Shown piece after piece: positions 52,350-61,800 of a stretch of DNA of 64,000 nucleotides. The notes under the pieces are model-generated. The model made no database searches, was not told where the DNA came from, and was given only the letters and a program-made list of their open reading frames with translations. The first letter of the stretch is position 1. Each line of letters opens with the position of its first letter. Made by a program: the position numbers and the translations under genes. This DNA is from Dasania phycosphaerae (lineage in GTDB: Bacteria; Pseudomonadota; Gammaproteobacteria; Pseudomonadales; Dasaniaceae): contig NZ_JAPTGG010000005.1 of assembly GCF_026891035.1 (NCBI RefSeq), positions 186,001 through 250,000 of the forward strand, read 5' to 3'.

Positions 52350-52659
52350 TCGAAAGGGCTTTTCAAGTTGATTCACGCAACCGCGATGAGTGGCTTATCA
52401 CTTAGTTGTATAGATAAATAAGGAGAAATGCCTGGCAAAAGAAAAAATGAAAGTAGTAGTACTGTCTAAAGCGTGAAAACGAAACCCTGTCGTACCCATC
52501 CGGGAATTGGCATTGTTGGTTATGCCGCTATTCAGGTTTTGTGGGAGTGGTGTCCCGTGACGTTAGCAATCTGATTTTGAGATTGCTTCTCCATCCACTG
52601 TGGTGGCTGGACAGTCATAAACACTGACCGAAACTTTAACACCGCACTGTTCCAGCTTG

Positions 52660-52728
52660 AAGACGACTGTTCTGAACGGTCGCACGTCTGTTCCATAGGG
52701 CAATTTGTCCGTTCAGAACAGTCGTCTT
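52660..52728. repeat. Perfect 20-bp inverted repeat upstream of recombinase
   Basis: Arms at 52660-52679 and 52709-52728 (AAGACGACTGTTCTGAACGG and its exact complement) flank 29 bp. It lies about 245 bp before the Integrase_1 gene. No T tract follows. Candidate roles are recombinase or regulator binding, or an RNA hairpin. Confidence 0.75.
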
Positions 52729-52973
52729 AGGCGAAGAACGGACAACAAGCCTGACCGGAACGATTAGACACAAACGAAGCTATCTATAACGCACGATCAA
52801 TTTTTTTGCTTCAATGCCGGTAATACTTAGCTGTCGGCTGATTGGCATTAGATTGATGCATCAATAAATACTTGAAGATTATTTCCTTCGGCCTTGAAAG
52901 GTTAACTAACGACTCAGCATATCTTCTTTTTCGAGAATGTGAACACGCTTTAATTCTCGACGAGGAGTTGTCT

Positions 52974-53840
52974 GTGAAAGATCTCAATTATCAATTAAAG
53001 GATTTATGTCAGCGCAATCAAGATGGCAGTCGCGCCACACAAGCTGAACGCTTTCAGTTGTTACAAACGATGGCGAATCATCTTAATGAATTGGGCTATC
53101 GGCGAATGGAGGCGAAATCTCTCAAGCCTAAGCATGTCGATGCTTTGGTCACCAAATACCTCGAAGAAGGGCTGACTCCCGGTACGATCAAAAATCGTCT
53201 TGCAGCGTTGCGTTGGTGGGCTGAAAAAATCGGTAAGCAAAATGTAGTTGCTAAGGACAATGCCTATTACGGCATTGACTCTCGGGTCTTTGTCACTAAC
53301 GTGTCGAAAGCGCGTGACCTGGATCAGGAGCTGCTCGAAAAAATCAGCGATCCACATTTAAGAATCAGCCTGGAACTGCAAAAAGCCTTTGGCCTGAGGC
53401 GGGAAGAAGCAATTAAGTTCAGTCCGGACTACGCAGACCGAAATACCTACATTCGTTTGAAATCTACCTGGTGTAAAGGAGGGCGGGCACGAGAAATTCC
53501 TATTCGAACCGACGAGCAGCGGGATGTTCTCCGGCGGGCACGATTGGTAGCCGGGAAAGGTTCATTGATTCCATCCCACCTGATGTATGTTCAGCAAATG
53601 CGCCTCTATGAACGTGAGACGCAAAAGGCAGGGCTATCCAAGTTGCATGGTTTGCGTCACCGCTATGCGCAAGAGCGATATTACGAACTCACCGGAAAGC
53701 AGGCACCCGCCTGTGGTGGCCCATCTAGCAGTGAACTCACTGAAGAAGAACGCGCGAATGATCAGGTGGCTCGCTGGGCGATTTCTCAGGAGCTCGGTCA
53801 TGAGCGTGAGCAAATCACGGCGGTGTATCTCGGGCGGTAA
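52974..53840 (+). CDS. Integrase_1-family tyrosine recombinase of the ICE
   Basis: This 288-residue protein belongs to a small recombinase family (Phage_int_SAM_2 plus Integrase_1) often carried by PFGI-1/ICEclc-like elements apart from the main integrase. The N-terminal domain has LNYQLKDLCQRNQDGSRATQ and LKPKHVDALV. The catalytic half has Arg in GLRREEAI, HGLRHRYAQ as the His-x-x-Arg box, a later His in ELGHERE and the probable nucleophile Tyr in AVYLGR at the very end. The frame extends back to a TTG at 52872. The GTG at 52974 has AGGAG six bases upstream and starts the family N-terminus, so it is preferred. Confidence 0.85.
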   Translation: MKDLNYQLKDLCQRNQDGSRATQAERFQLLQTMANHLNELGYRRMEAKSLKPKHVDALVTKYLEEGLTPGTIKNRLAALRWWAEKIGKQNVVAKDNAYYGIDSRVFVTNVSKARDLDQELLEKISDPHLRISLELQKAFGLRREEAIKFSPDYADRNTYIRLKSTWCKGGRAREIPIRTDEQRDVLRRARLVAGKGSLIPSHLMYVQQMRLYERETQKAGLSKLHGLRHRYAQERYYELTGKQAPACGGPSSSELTEEERANDQVARWAISQELGHEREQITAVYLGR

Positions 53841-53910
53841 GCAATCATTCAGGAGTTACGCTCAACGGGCGCTGCCCTGGCCGCTGGGCCTTCCCGCCCT
53901 CGCCGGTAGC

Positions 53911-53937
53911 AGGGGTTGCAGCAGCACTGCAACCCCT
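53911..53937. terminator. Perfect 11-bp hairpin after the recombinase
   Basis: AGGGGTTGCAG pairs with CTGCAACCCCT around a CAGCA loop, 71 bp after the stop. The following TTGAGAG is a weak T tract, so terminator function is probable but not certain. Confidence 0.6.
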
Positions 53938-54028
53938 TTGAGAGGGTGAGAATGATCAATCGCATCAAGGACTACTCGGCTCATGCCTGCGTTCCTCCTT
54001 GACGCTGAAACCTCATGACGAATCACAC

Positions 54029-54059
54029 TGTGGCTATTGCAGTCTCAATAGTACCCGGC
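54029..54059 (+). repeat. Repeat flanking second recombinase, copy 2
   Basis: This is the second copy of the 23-nt block with the internal CTATTG/CAATAG hairpin, about 190 bp after the recombinase stop. Together with 52317-52349 it brackets the recombinase gene as a direct repeat about 1.7 kb apart. No gene lies in 53841-54200; this copy and two hairpins account for its structure. Confidence 0.65.
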
Positions 54060-54134
54060 AGTTACGCTGCCAATCAATCGGTATGGCCCGAAAACGTTAC
54101 AAGCAACTGCTGATACGTTAGCCAGTTATACCAC

Positions 54135-54163
54135 CCCTACGGGAGAAATGATTTCCCGTAGGG
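54135..54163. promoter_or_regulatory. Perfect 10-bp hairpin before the small ICE gene
   Basis: CCCTACGGGA pairs with TCCCGTAGGG around a 9-nt loop, 37 bp before the next start codon. In the transcript it would sit in the 5' leader. Confidence 0.55.
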
Positions 54164-54200
54164 ACATATTTCTCTTGTTCATTCAACGATGAGGAGAAAG

Positions 54201-54545
54201 ATGATGGAGTACCTGGAAATGCGAGGTGCAGTAAAACTCAAAGCAGATGCCGATAATGCTGTTGTGCGATCCGTTCTCAGCAAGTTGCGAGAAACCGAGT
54301 TTGTCGATGCAGGCTATATCGATATAGGCATTGAGGAAAATATCCTGAGTATCAGTGCCGAAGGCACAATCTCAGAAAGTTACAGTACCCGTGCGTTGTT
54401 AACACAGCTGCAAGGTCAGTTGACAGAAACGTCGATGATAGGTGTCACAAGTGTACGGTGGGAAACCCTCGTAGTACTGAAGCACTGGCAGCCAACACCG
54501 GCTATGCGACTAGAAGTTAATGATCAACTGGCCTTTGCCCAGTAA
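54201..54545 (+). CDS. Small hypothetical protein of the element
   Basis: This 114-residue soluble protein matches no family I recognise. It has an alternating alpha/beta pattern (VRSVLSKLRETEFVDAGYIDIGIEE, then VRWETLVVLKHW) without signal peptide or membrane segment. AGGAG lies four bases before the ATG at 54201; a second ATG follows directly. An upstream ATG at 54189 is less likely because it overlaps the ribosome site. It sits between the recombinase and the transfer genes, with a hairpin in its leader. Confidence 0.55.
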   Translation: MMEYLEMRGAVKLKADADNAVVRSVLSKLRETEFVDAGYIDIGIEENILSISAEGTISESYSTRALLTQLQGQLTETSMIGVTSVRWETLVVLKHWQPTPAMRLEVNDQLAFAQ

Positions 54546-54721
54546 CCCACGATAAAGGTCTGGCTCCCGTCAGGCCTTTATCATTTCCACTTCTCCCTCA
54601 CTCCTTGAAAATCGATCAATCCTATTCTTTCTTTTGTCCATGAAAGCTTTTCGCTGCCACTAGCAAGCTGCCATCACTAATCTGGTAACCGTTTTTAACG
54701 ATTGGATGAATGGTGGTATTC

Positions 54722-55546
54722 ATGCGAGAGACAGTGATTGGCAGGTGGATGGCGATGCTGACGATGATATTCGCTCTTCCATTAACGGTGCAGGCAGACA
54801 CTACGGATACGGAGGATAGTCGTATCCTTGAGAGTCGCTATCTTTCTGTTCCTATGGGGCCGGAGAGCGCACAAACTGACTTGCTGAAAAGCATCGTTGA
54901 TATCCGAGTACCTGAGCAAATTACCACGGTAGGAGGGTCGCTGGACTACCTGTTGAAGCCCTATGGTTTTCAATTAGACGACTCTCATGAGGCAGATGAA
55001 CAATACCTTTTGTTGGTTTTGACACTTCCCGAACCGCATCGAAATTTGGGATCAATGACGTTAATGGATGCTTTGACCACCTTGGGCGGGAAAAGCTTTC
55101 GACCTCTAATCAATCCAGTCAAGCGCTCAGTGCGCTATCAGTTGCGTGAAGGGTTTGGTCAATTTGCTACTGCTGAAGAGATGGAGATCGCCAAACAACA
55201 ATGGTTGGATCAGAAGGAAATAAACTCATTGCCGTCGAAAGAGCCGGGGGCACTTTCAGCCGCGCAGCAAGATCGTCAAAGCTACGGTCCTGTGCAGCGG
55301 GGTGACATTTTAAGCCGCATCGCCAGCCAGCTCGATCTCCCAGGCATGACAATAGACCAGGTTCTGGTTTACCTCTTTCATGCGAATCCCCATGCGTTTG
55401 CCAATGACAATATGAATCATCTATTAGCTGGTGCGATGCTGAAACTACCGCCTGTTAATCCTGAAACATTGCCAACCGCATTTGAAGCCAGTCAGCTCGT
55501 TGACGAGCACTACCGTCTATGGATTCAGCGTGAGGTGACACCGTGA
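54722..55546 (+). CDS. pilL: PilL-like ICE protein (PFGI-1 class)
   Basis: This 274-residue exported protein has a signal peptide (about 1-26, ending TVQAD). The middle has VPEQITTVGGSLDYLLKPYGFQL, a secretin-type short domain, and the LysM/FimV-like part is VQRGDILSRIASQLDLPGMTIDQVLVYLFHAN. That combination is the PilL family encoded at the start of transfer modules of PFGI-1/ICEclc-class elements, presumably for an envelope pilus or channel. The ATG at 54710 would add four residues. It overlaps the next gene by 4 bp. Confidence 0.8.
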   Translation: MRETVIGRWMAMLTMIFALPLTVQADTTDTEDSRILESRYLSVPMGPESAQTDLLKSIVDIRVPEQITTVGGSLDYLLKPYGFQLDDSHEADEQYLLLVLTLPEPHRNLGSMTLMDALTTLGGKSFRPLINPVKRSVRYQLREGFGQFATAEEMEIAKQQWLDQKEINSLPSKEPGALSAAQQDRQSYGPVQRGDILSRIASQLDLPGMTIDQVLVYLFHANPHAFANDNMNHLLAGAMLKLPPVNPETLPTAFEASQLVDEHYRLWIQREVTP

Positions 55547-56373
55547 ATCACCAGCGTACTTTAGCAATAGGGTTGATTTTACTTTTGTCTATTTCCGGCG
55601 CAGCGATTGCGGATACGAATGAGGTTTTAACACACACATCACAAACCCCTGGTGCTGAAACGCCGATCAGCCGAACGATTGAATTACAGACCTTGGCGAA
55701 ACGGTGGGGATTAGATCAAGAAGAGTATCAGCGTTATCTCGATTTAATGCGTGGCCCATTAGGAAAATGGAATCCCGACCTTGATCCATTGTTAGCACTT
55801 GGGATGTTTGCAGAGTCTCCGCAGGAAGAACAGCGTTACGCCGAGCTGTATGCGCAACAGGAATTTGATTTAACCGGGCGCACGTTGAGATTTCAACAAG
55901 CCTACCGCGCTGCCTTCGAACGTCTGTTCCCCAATGCAAAGATGTTAGATCACCGCTTGTTGGCTCCTTACTTTGCGCACCAACAACAGAAGTCTGCAAT
56001 GAAGGACGCGAAGCGATTAGCGCAAAAACGCTTTGTTGATGGTGACCGTCTGCTTCTTTTTGTACCGCCAAATTGCCGTGAGTGTTTGCCGGTTATTAAC
56101 CGATTAATGGGGTTGCTGTCGAGTGCTCAACAAAGCGGTGTCGATGTGTACGTTCGCGATGCTCAAGATGATGAGGCTGTTAGAGCATGGGCGAATGCCC
56201 ACGCTATAAAAACAGCCTGGTTCGATGGGGGGCATCTCACTTTGAACCGTGATGATGGGTTACTACAGCGATTGAAGAGTCAATCCACGGTTTCAACGGC
56301 AGATGCTATGCCGATCTTCTTAAAACGTAATGGACGTTTCTTTCAGTTGAGCAGGGAGAGTTTAGGGTTATGA
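55543..56373 (+). CDS. Integrating conjugative element protein, TIGR03759-like
   Basis: This 276-residue exported protein (signal about 1-23) begins the mature part with TLAKRWGLDQEEYQRYLDLMRGPLGKWNPDLDPLLALG, cited as residues about 50-88. This is typical of the TIGR03759 transfer proteins. The C-terminal half looks thioredoxin-like: LLLFVPPNCRECLPVINRL with a CREC (CxxC) motif, then VDVYVRDAQ. It may act in disulfide handling or assembly of the mating channel, but no activity is proven. It overlaps pilL and the SLT gene by 4 bp each. Confidence 0.78.
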   Translation: MNHQRTLAIGLILLLSISGAAIADTNEVLTHTSQTPGAETPISRTIELQTLAKRWGLDQEEYQRYLDLMRGPLGKWNPDLDPLLALGMFAESPQEEQRYAELYAQQEFDLTGRTLRFQQAYRAAFERLFPNAKMLDHRLLAPYFAHQQQKSAMKDAKRLAQKRFVDGDRLLLFVPPNCRECLPVINRLMGLLSSAQQSGVDVYVRDAQDDEAVRAWANAHAIKTAWFDGGHLTLNRDDGLLQRLKSQSTVSTADAMPIFLKRNGRFFQLSRESLGL

Positions 56374-56936
56374 ATCCTTATTTGATGAGGTCATGTTTGG
56401 TTAAACCTTGTTTAGTGAAAAAATGGATCGCCGGGGTGACATTGATGCAATCAGTGGCGGCGGTCGCATTGGAGGACGTGCCAGTGGCCTATTTGATAGT
56501 TGCCAAGAGTCATCAAGTCCCTGTCGATATTCTCTATGCGATAGCAATGGCAGAAAGTGGTACGCATTATCGCGGTGAGCGGGTACCGTGGCCCTGGGCG
56601 TTGAATATCGATGGCCAAAGCGTCTTTTGCGAATCCCAGCAAGATGCAATTCACCGAGTTTCCCAGGCTATCCGAAATAGGCAGTCAGTTGATATCGGGT
56701 TGATGCAAGTTAACTGGCGTTGGCACGGGCAACGGTTTGCCACGATTGACGAATCGCTGGTGCCTATTAAGAACCTCAGTGCTGGAGCCACGATTCTGTA
56801 CGAGCAGTTTGAGCAGACTAATGACTGGTGGGAGGCGGTAGCGCGCTACCACGACCCCGGCCAGGACGCGGAATCGCTCGACAGCGCTCAGCGTTACCGA
56901 GAGCGTGTAAGGCAGTATTGGCGGGAGTGGTTCTAA
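56370..56936 (+). CDS. Lytic transglycosylase (SLT) of the transfer module
   Basis: This 188-residue exported protein has a goose-lysozyme/SLT-type domain: catalytic Glu in IAMAESGTHY, VDIGLMQVNWRWHG, and the ARYHDPG-x-x-x-x-x-x-x-x-x-x-x-YRERV end. It would open peptidoglycan for the conjugation channel. Two short hydrophobic stretches before residue 35 form the signal. It overlaps the previous gene by 4 bp and the next by 1 bp. Confidence 0.88.
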   Translation: MNPYLMRSCLVKPCLVKKWIAGVTLMQSVAAVALEDVPVAYLIVAKSHQVPVDILYAIAMAESGTHYRGERVPWPWALNIDGQSVFCESQQDAIHRVSQAIRNRQSVDIGLMQVNWRWHGQRFATIDESLVPIKNLSAGATILYEQFEQTNDWWEAVARYHDPGQDAESLDSAQRYRERVRQYWREWF

Positions 56937-57430
56937 TGCGAGGGCTATTCGGACTGCTGTGCCTGTTGTTGTGTTTAGGGGCTCACGCCAGAGAACCACT
57001 AACCGTGATTTATGACTCAGGCGATACCTTACCGCTTGAGCCCTATCTGCCGAAACGAGCGCCACAAGAAAAGCCCACTGCTCAGGACGCGAATCGCCAA
57101 TTGCCGTTCAAGCTGCCGATCACCACACCTTCAATGCAGCCGGGTAAGGTCACAGTCACCCCAAAAGCATTGCGCTACTTGCAGCGGCCCTTGTTTTTGG
57201 TGGGGTCTGATCAGAAATCGCGAGACTGGTTGGCTGAAAAGCGTGAGCTGCTTATCCGTATCGGAGCCGTTGGCCTATTGATTGAGGCGAGGGATCGCCA
57301 GGAGATTGAGGCGGTTTTGACTATCGCGGAAGGGCTTCGTCTGGTGCCCGCTTCAGCCGAAGGTTTCGCCACTAAGTTGGGTTTGAGCCACTACCCGATA
57401 TTGCTATCAAAGGAGGGTTGGGAGCAGTGA
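56936..57430 (+). CDS. Integrating conjugative element protein, TIGR03765-like
   Basis: This 164-residue exported protein has a signal peptide (about 1-18, ending AHARE). The mature part has LTVIYDSGDTLPLEPYLP and the C-terminal GAVGLLIEARDRQEIEAVLTIAEGL, patterns of the TIGR03765 family. That family always lies between the SLT gene and traD in this ICE class, as it does here. The ATG at 56936 shares one base with the SLT stop; an upstream-open frame is the SLT overlap. Confidence 0.82.
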   Translation: MRGLFGLLCLLLCLGAHAREPLTVIYDSGDTLPLEPYLPKRAPQEKPTAQDANRQLPFKLPITTPSMQPGKVTVTPKALRYLQRPLFLVGSDQKSRDWLAEKRELLIRIGAVGLLIEARDRQEIEAVLTIAEGLRLVPASAEGFATKLGLSHYPILLSKEGWEQ

Positions 57431-58773
57431 CCGACCGGTATGAAGTCGAGGTGTTATTACGCCCTCCAGTCGAACTGTCTTCGGCGATAGTGGCGCTGAG
57501 TTGTGCAGGGATCGTGCTAGCTGCACCACACACTTTGATGATGACGCCATCGGTTGCTTTGTTCAGCGCCGGGTGTTTGAGTGGGGTCGGCGTGTGGCGC
57601 GGTCGCCAGGCCTGGCGAGTGATTCAATATCAGCGCCATCTCAAGCGCAGCCCACGCTATGTCATGTCTTCTTCTCAAGTGCCGGTGAGTCAATCGGTAT
57701 TGTTCTTAGGGCGGGGTTTTCGCTGGAACCAGACACACACCGAACGACTCTACGCTGCCCGCGATAAACGCGCTGAACGTTATCTGCAGCCCAGCGCCAT
57801 CAAACAATGGGTTCGTCGCAAAGAGATCGAATGGGAGCATACGCCCCTATTGCGAACGATCATGCGATGGACTGCACTAGATTCCCCTCTGAATCCCGTC
57901 CGTCCCCCGCCAGCCATTGGGGGCGATGCCGTCATACACGGCGTCGGGATCAGAGGGGAAACCAATGCCACAATGCCGCTCAGTGACCGGGTCGGACATA
58001 TGGTGGTGATCGCCCGAACTCGCCATGGCAAAACCCGGCTGGCCGAAGTGCTGACCACCCAGGATATTCGACGCGGCAACAACTGTGTCATCGTGTTAGA
58101 CCCGAAAGGAGATGCCGATTATCTAAAGCGCATCTATGTCGAAGCCCAGAAAGCAGGGCGTCAGCTCATTATCTTTCATCTGGGCTATCCCGAACTGAGT
58201 GCCCGGTACAACGCCATTGGTTCTTTTTCGCGGATTACAGAGGTCGCGACGCGAATCGCCAGCCAGTTGCCGGGTGAAGGTGAGGCCAGTGCGTTTAAAG
58301 AATTCGCCTGGCAATTCATCAATGTCATTGCCGTGGCGCTGGTGGCGATGGGTGAAACACCGGATTACCTCAAAATTCGTCGCTATATCACCGATATCGA
58401 TGCTCTGTTGATTCTGTATGGCCGTCATTGGCTGGCAGAGCATGGCCCGGAGGATTGGCAGGATGAGCTGGGGGAGCTGCAAGACAGTATCAACATAAAG
58501 TCGTTGCCAAGGATCGATCAGGGCAAAGACCCTGAGGAGCAGAAGGGTATGCTTCGCGCGGCAAGAAAAGAGCCTGGAAACTATACCGAGGGCGTTGTGC
58601 TATCTGACAACCTGCAATGCTTGTTCAGAAACGTGCCGCCACCGTTAGCCCTGGCACTTGCCATGACTGAAAAGCACGAGAAGCAACAGCGTGCTGAGAT
58701 TATGAAGTCTCAGCATTGCTCCGAGTTGGAAGCGGTGTTTACTGTTGCTGATGGTTTAGGGTCGACGAAGTAG
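57427..58773 (+). CDS. traD: Chimeric traD: TraD N-terminal part fused to a TraC-like ATPase tail
   Basis: This is a 448-residue reading frame. Residues 1 to about 365 match the PFGI-1-class coupling protein TraD: N-terminal membrane helices (about 20-55), P-loop ARTRHGKT at 196-203 and IVLDPKGDADYL. TraD should continue for another 250 or more residues, including the Walker B region (ADEFNE type). Instead, from about residue 374 the sequence reads RAARKEPGNYTEGVVL, LFRNVPPPLALALAMTEKHEK and ends SELEAVFTVADGL. I recognise this as the tail of the VirB4/TraC-like ATPase encoded several genes downstream in intact elements. The frame is preserved. It is probably non-functional as a coupling protein. 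The GTG at 57427 overlaps the previous stop. Confidence 0.65.
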   Translation: MTDRYEVEVLLRPPVELSSAIVALSCAGIVLAAPHTLMMTPSVALFSAGCLSGVGVWRGRQAWRVIQYQRHLKRSPRYVMSSSQVPVSQSVLFLGRGFRWNQTHTERLYAARDKRAERYLQPSAIKQWVRRKEIEWEHTPLLRTIMRWTALDSPLNPVRPPPAIGGDAVIHGVGIRGETNATMPLSDRVGHMVVIARTRHGKTRLAEVLTTQDIRRGNNCVIVLDPKGDADYLKRIYVEAQKAGRQLIIFHLGYPELSARYNAIGSFSRITEVATRIASQLPGEGEASAFKEFAWQFINVIAVALVAMGETPDYLKIRRYITDIDALLILYGRHWLAEHGPEDWQDELGELQDSINIKSLPRIDQGKDPEEQKGMLRAARKEPGNYTEGVVLSDNLQCLFRNVPPPLALALAMTEKHEKQQRAEIMKSQHCSELEAVFTVADGLGSTK

Positions 58774-58821
58774 GGAAGGCATTTACAGCTCCCTATAGAT
58801 TTTTGGGCCAACGAGAAAATT

Positions 58822-58849
58822 AGCACACCCTCAAAAAGGAGGGTGTGCT
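58822..58849. terminator. Hairpin between traD and the second czcA
   Basis: AGCACACCCTC pairs perfectly with GAGGGTGTGCT around an A-rich 6-nt loop. It sits between the convergent traD chimera and czcA2 and can serve both strands. Confidence 0.75.
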
Positions 58850-58856
58850 CTCAAGT

Positions 58857-61800
58857 TTATCCGGCTTCGACACCTTGCTTGCTATGACGATGTACCCAGT
58901 GGTACAGCACGGGCAATACAAAAAGTGTTAGCAACGTCGACGAAATAATCCCCCCTATCACGACAGTTGCCAGAGGTCGCTGTACTTCAGCACCAGTCCC
59001 CGTATTGAGTGCCATAGGTATAAAACCGAGGCTGGCGACCAATGCCGTCATTAATACCGGACGCAATCGAATTAACGCACCATCAACAACTGATGTTAGA
59101 AGATCTCCTTTTTCATGCCAGAGGTCACGAATAAAGGCCAGCATCACTAAACCGTTGAGCACGGCGACTCCAGATAGGGCAATAAAACCAACGCCTGCCG
59201 AAATCGACAGTGGCATATCCCGCAACCATAGAGAGAGAACACCACCGGTTAGTGCTAAAGGTACGCCAGTAAAAATAATTAACGCATCTTTGAGCGAGCC
59301 AAAGGCCATCACCAAAATTCCTAAAATCACGAGGAGTGTAATGGGAACCACTATGGCTAAGCGCTGGCTAGCCGATTCAAGCTGCTCAAAGGTTCCGCCA
59401 TAATCAAGCCAATACCCTGGTGGAATCTTTGCTTCCTGTTGAATTCTATTTTTAACGTCGTTCACGAAACTGCCCAAATCGCGACCACGTACATTTGCCG
59501 TCACTACTACGCGCCGCTTACCATTTTCCCTACTGATTTGTGCGGGTGAAGGTTGAATATTCAACGTAGCAACTTCTTCAAGAGGGATATAGTCACCATT
59601 GGGGAGTGGAACAGGTAAGGACATGAGTCCCTCTATATCTCGCCTAAGCATTTCGGGTAAACGAACAATCAGCTCAAAACGGCGATCACCTTCATATAGA
59701 ATACCTGCGGACTCGCCTCCAATCGCTGTAGCAATCCAATCTTGCAGTTGAATGACGTTGAGGCCGTAACGACCGAGCGTTTCTCTTTTTGGTATAACGG
59801 ATAATGAGGGTAATCCTTCTACTTGCTCCATACGGGCGTCAGCCGCACCTTCGATTGAGTTAACAATCTGCAAAATATCATTAGCGGTAAACATCAACTG
59901 ATCTAAATCATCGCCAAATATTTTTATTCCGAGATCTGCCCGAACACCCGAGATAAGTTCGTTAAATCGCATCTGAATGGGTTGAGTAAATTCATAGTTA
60001 TTACCCGGAATTCTTTCCAAAGCCTCTTCCATTTCTTCAACTAATTCACTCTTTGATTTTGAAGGGTCACTCCATAGATCTCGAGGTTTAAGAATGACAA
60101 AAATATCGGCAATGCTGGGTGGCATAGGGTCGGTGGCCACTTCAGGTGTTCCAATTCGCGAAAAAACCTTGTCCACTTCAGGAAAGCTTTTAATGCGTTT
60201 TTCCAGGATTTCTTGCATCTCAACGGATTGCTCCAAACCTGTGCCGGGTATCCGTAAAGCCTGAAGCGCAATATCGCCCTCATTCAGTTGCGGAACAAAC
60301 TCAGAACCTAATGTCGTCGCCAGCCAGAGGCTAAATGCGACAAGCATTGCTGCAAATGATACAACTAAGTAACGGAATTTAAAGGCCAAGAGCAATGCTG
60401 GACGGTAGAACCTTTTGGTAGCAGACAACACCGCATTTTCTTTCTCGCTGATTCTTCCGTTCATGAATACCGCGACAGCAGCAGGTACAAGTGTTAGAGA
60501 CAAAACCATGGCGGAAATTAACGCCATCACCACGGTTGCGGCCATGGGGTGAAACATCTTGCCTTCGACGCCGGTAAGCGTAAAGATGGGGATGTACACA
60601 ACCGTAATAATTGCCACACCGAATAAACTGAGTCTTATTACCTCCGACGTTGCTTCAAAAACTATATTCAACCGCTCGCGTAATGCCTGAATACCCCCAT
60701 TCTGTTTTTGTGATTCCGCAAGCCGACGAACGGCGTTTTCAACAATAATGACGGCACCATCAACTATTAACCCAAAATCAAGTGCACCAAGGCTCATTAA
60801 ATTAGCGGAAACACCCGTCTTAACCATCCCTGTTATTGTCATCAACATAGATAGCGGTATCACAGCAGCGGTAATTAACGCTGCACGGAGATTGCCAAGT
60901 AGTAAAAACAACACAACAATGACTAATAATGCGCCTTCAACAAGATTTTTAGTGACTGTTGCAATGGCTTTGTCGACCAGCGTTGTGCGGTTATACACAG
61001 GCTCTGCGACCACTCCTTCTGGTAGTGATATCTGAATATCTTCGAGTTTTAGTGCGACATCTCGAGCAACCGTTCGGGAATTTGCGCCAATTAGCATCAT
61101 GGCAGTGCCCAGTACGGTCTCCACGCCATCACGCGTCGCGGCACCAGTGCGAAGTTCTTTGCCAATAGCGACTTCGGCGATGTCATGAATTTTCACTGGA
61201 ATCCCGTCGTTCTGCTTGATGATGACATCTAGAATTTCTTCAATAGTCGCTAGTTGCCCTGGAGCACGAACCAATAATTGCTGGCCATTTTTCTCAATAT
61301 AACCTGCGCCACGGTTTTCGTTATTTGCCCTTAATGCATTAGCAATGTCATTGAAACTTACTTCGTGATACAAAAGCTTTTCTGGAATAGGCGTAACATG
61401 ATATTGCTTGTTGTAACCGCCGATACTATTTACCTCGATAACACCTTTTACTTGTGCAAGTTGTGGCTTAATAATCCAATCCTGAATTTCTCGTAAAGCT
61501 GTTGCCGTGTAAGGTTTTCCATTAGTCATGCGTGCATCTGGGTTGGCTTGAATTGTGTACATAAAAATTTCGCCAAGCCCCGTGGATATTGGTCCCATTT
61601 CTGGCTCCAGGCCCTGTGGTAGTACACTTTTGATCGCACCAAGACGTTCATTAATAAGGTTGCGTGCGAAGTAGATGTCCGTACCTTCTTCAAAAACAAC
61701 AGTAACTTGAGATAAGCCGTAACGCGAAAGCGAGCGAGTATGCGAGAGACGAGGTAAACCCGCTAAAGCTGTCTCGACCGGATAGGTAATACGCTGCTCC

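Noticed and set aside
52428..52469. 13-codon open frame after AAGGAG upstream of the second recombinase
   Set aside because: It is too short to support, and the ribosome site is too close to the ATG.
57427..58773. Simple frameshift as the cause of the short traD
   Set aside because: No continuation of the TraD C-terminal half is visible in other frames downstream; a terminator and czcA2 follow directly.
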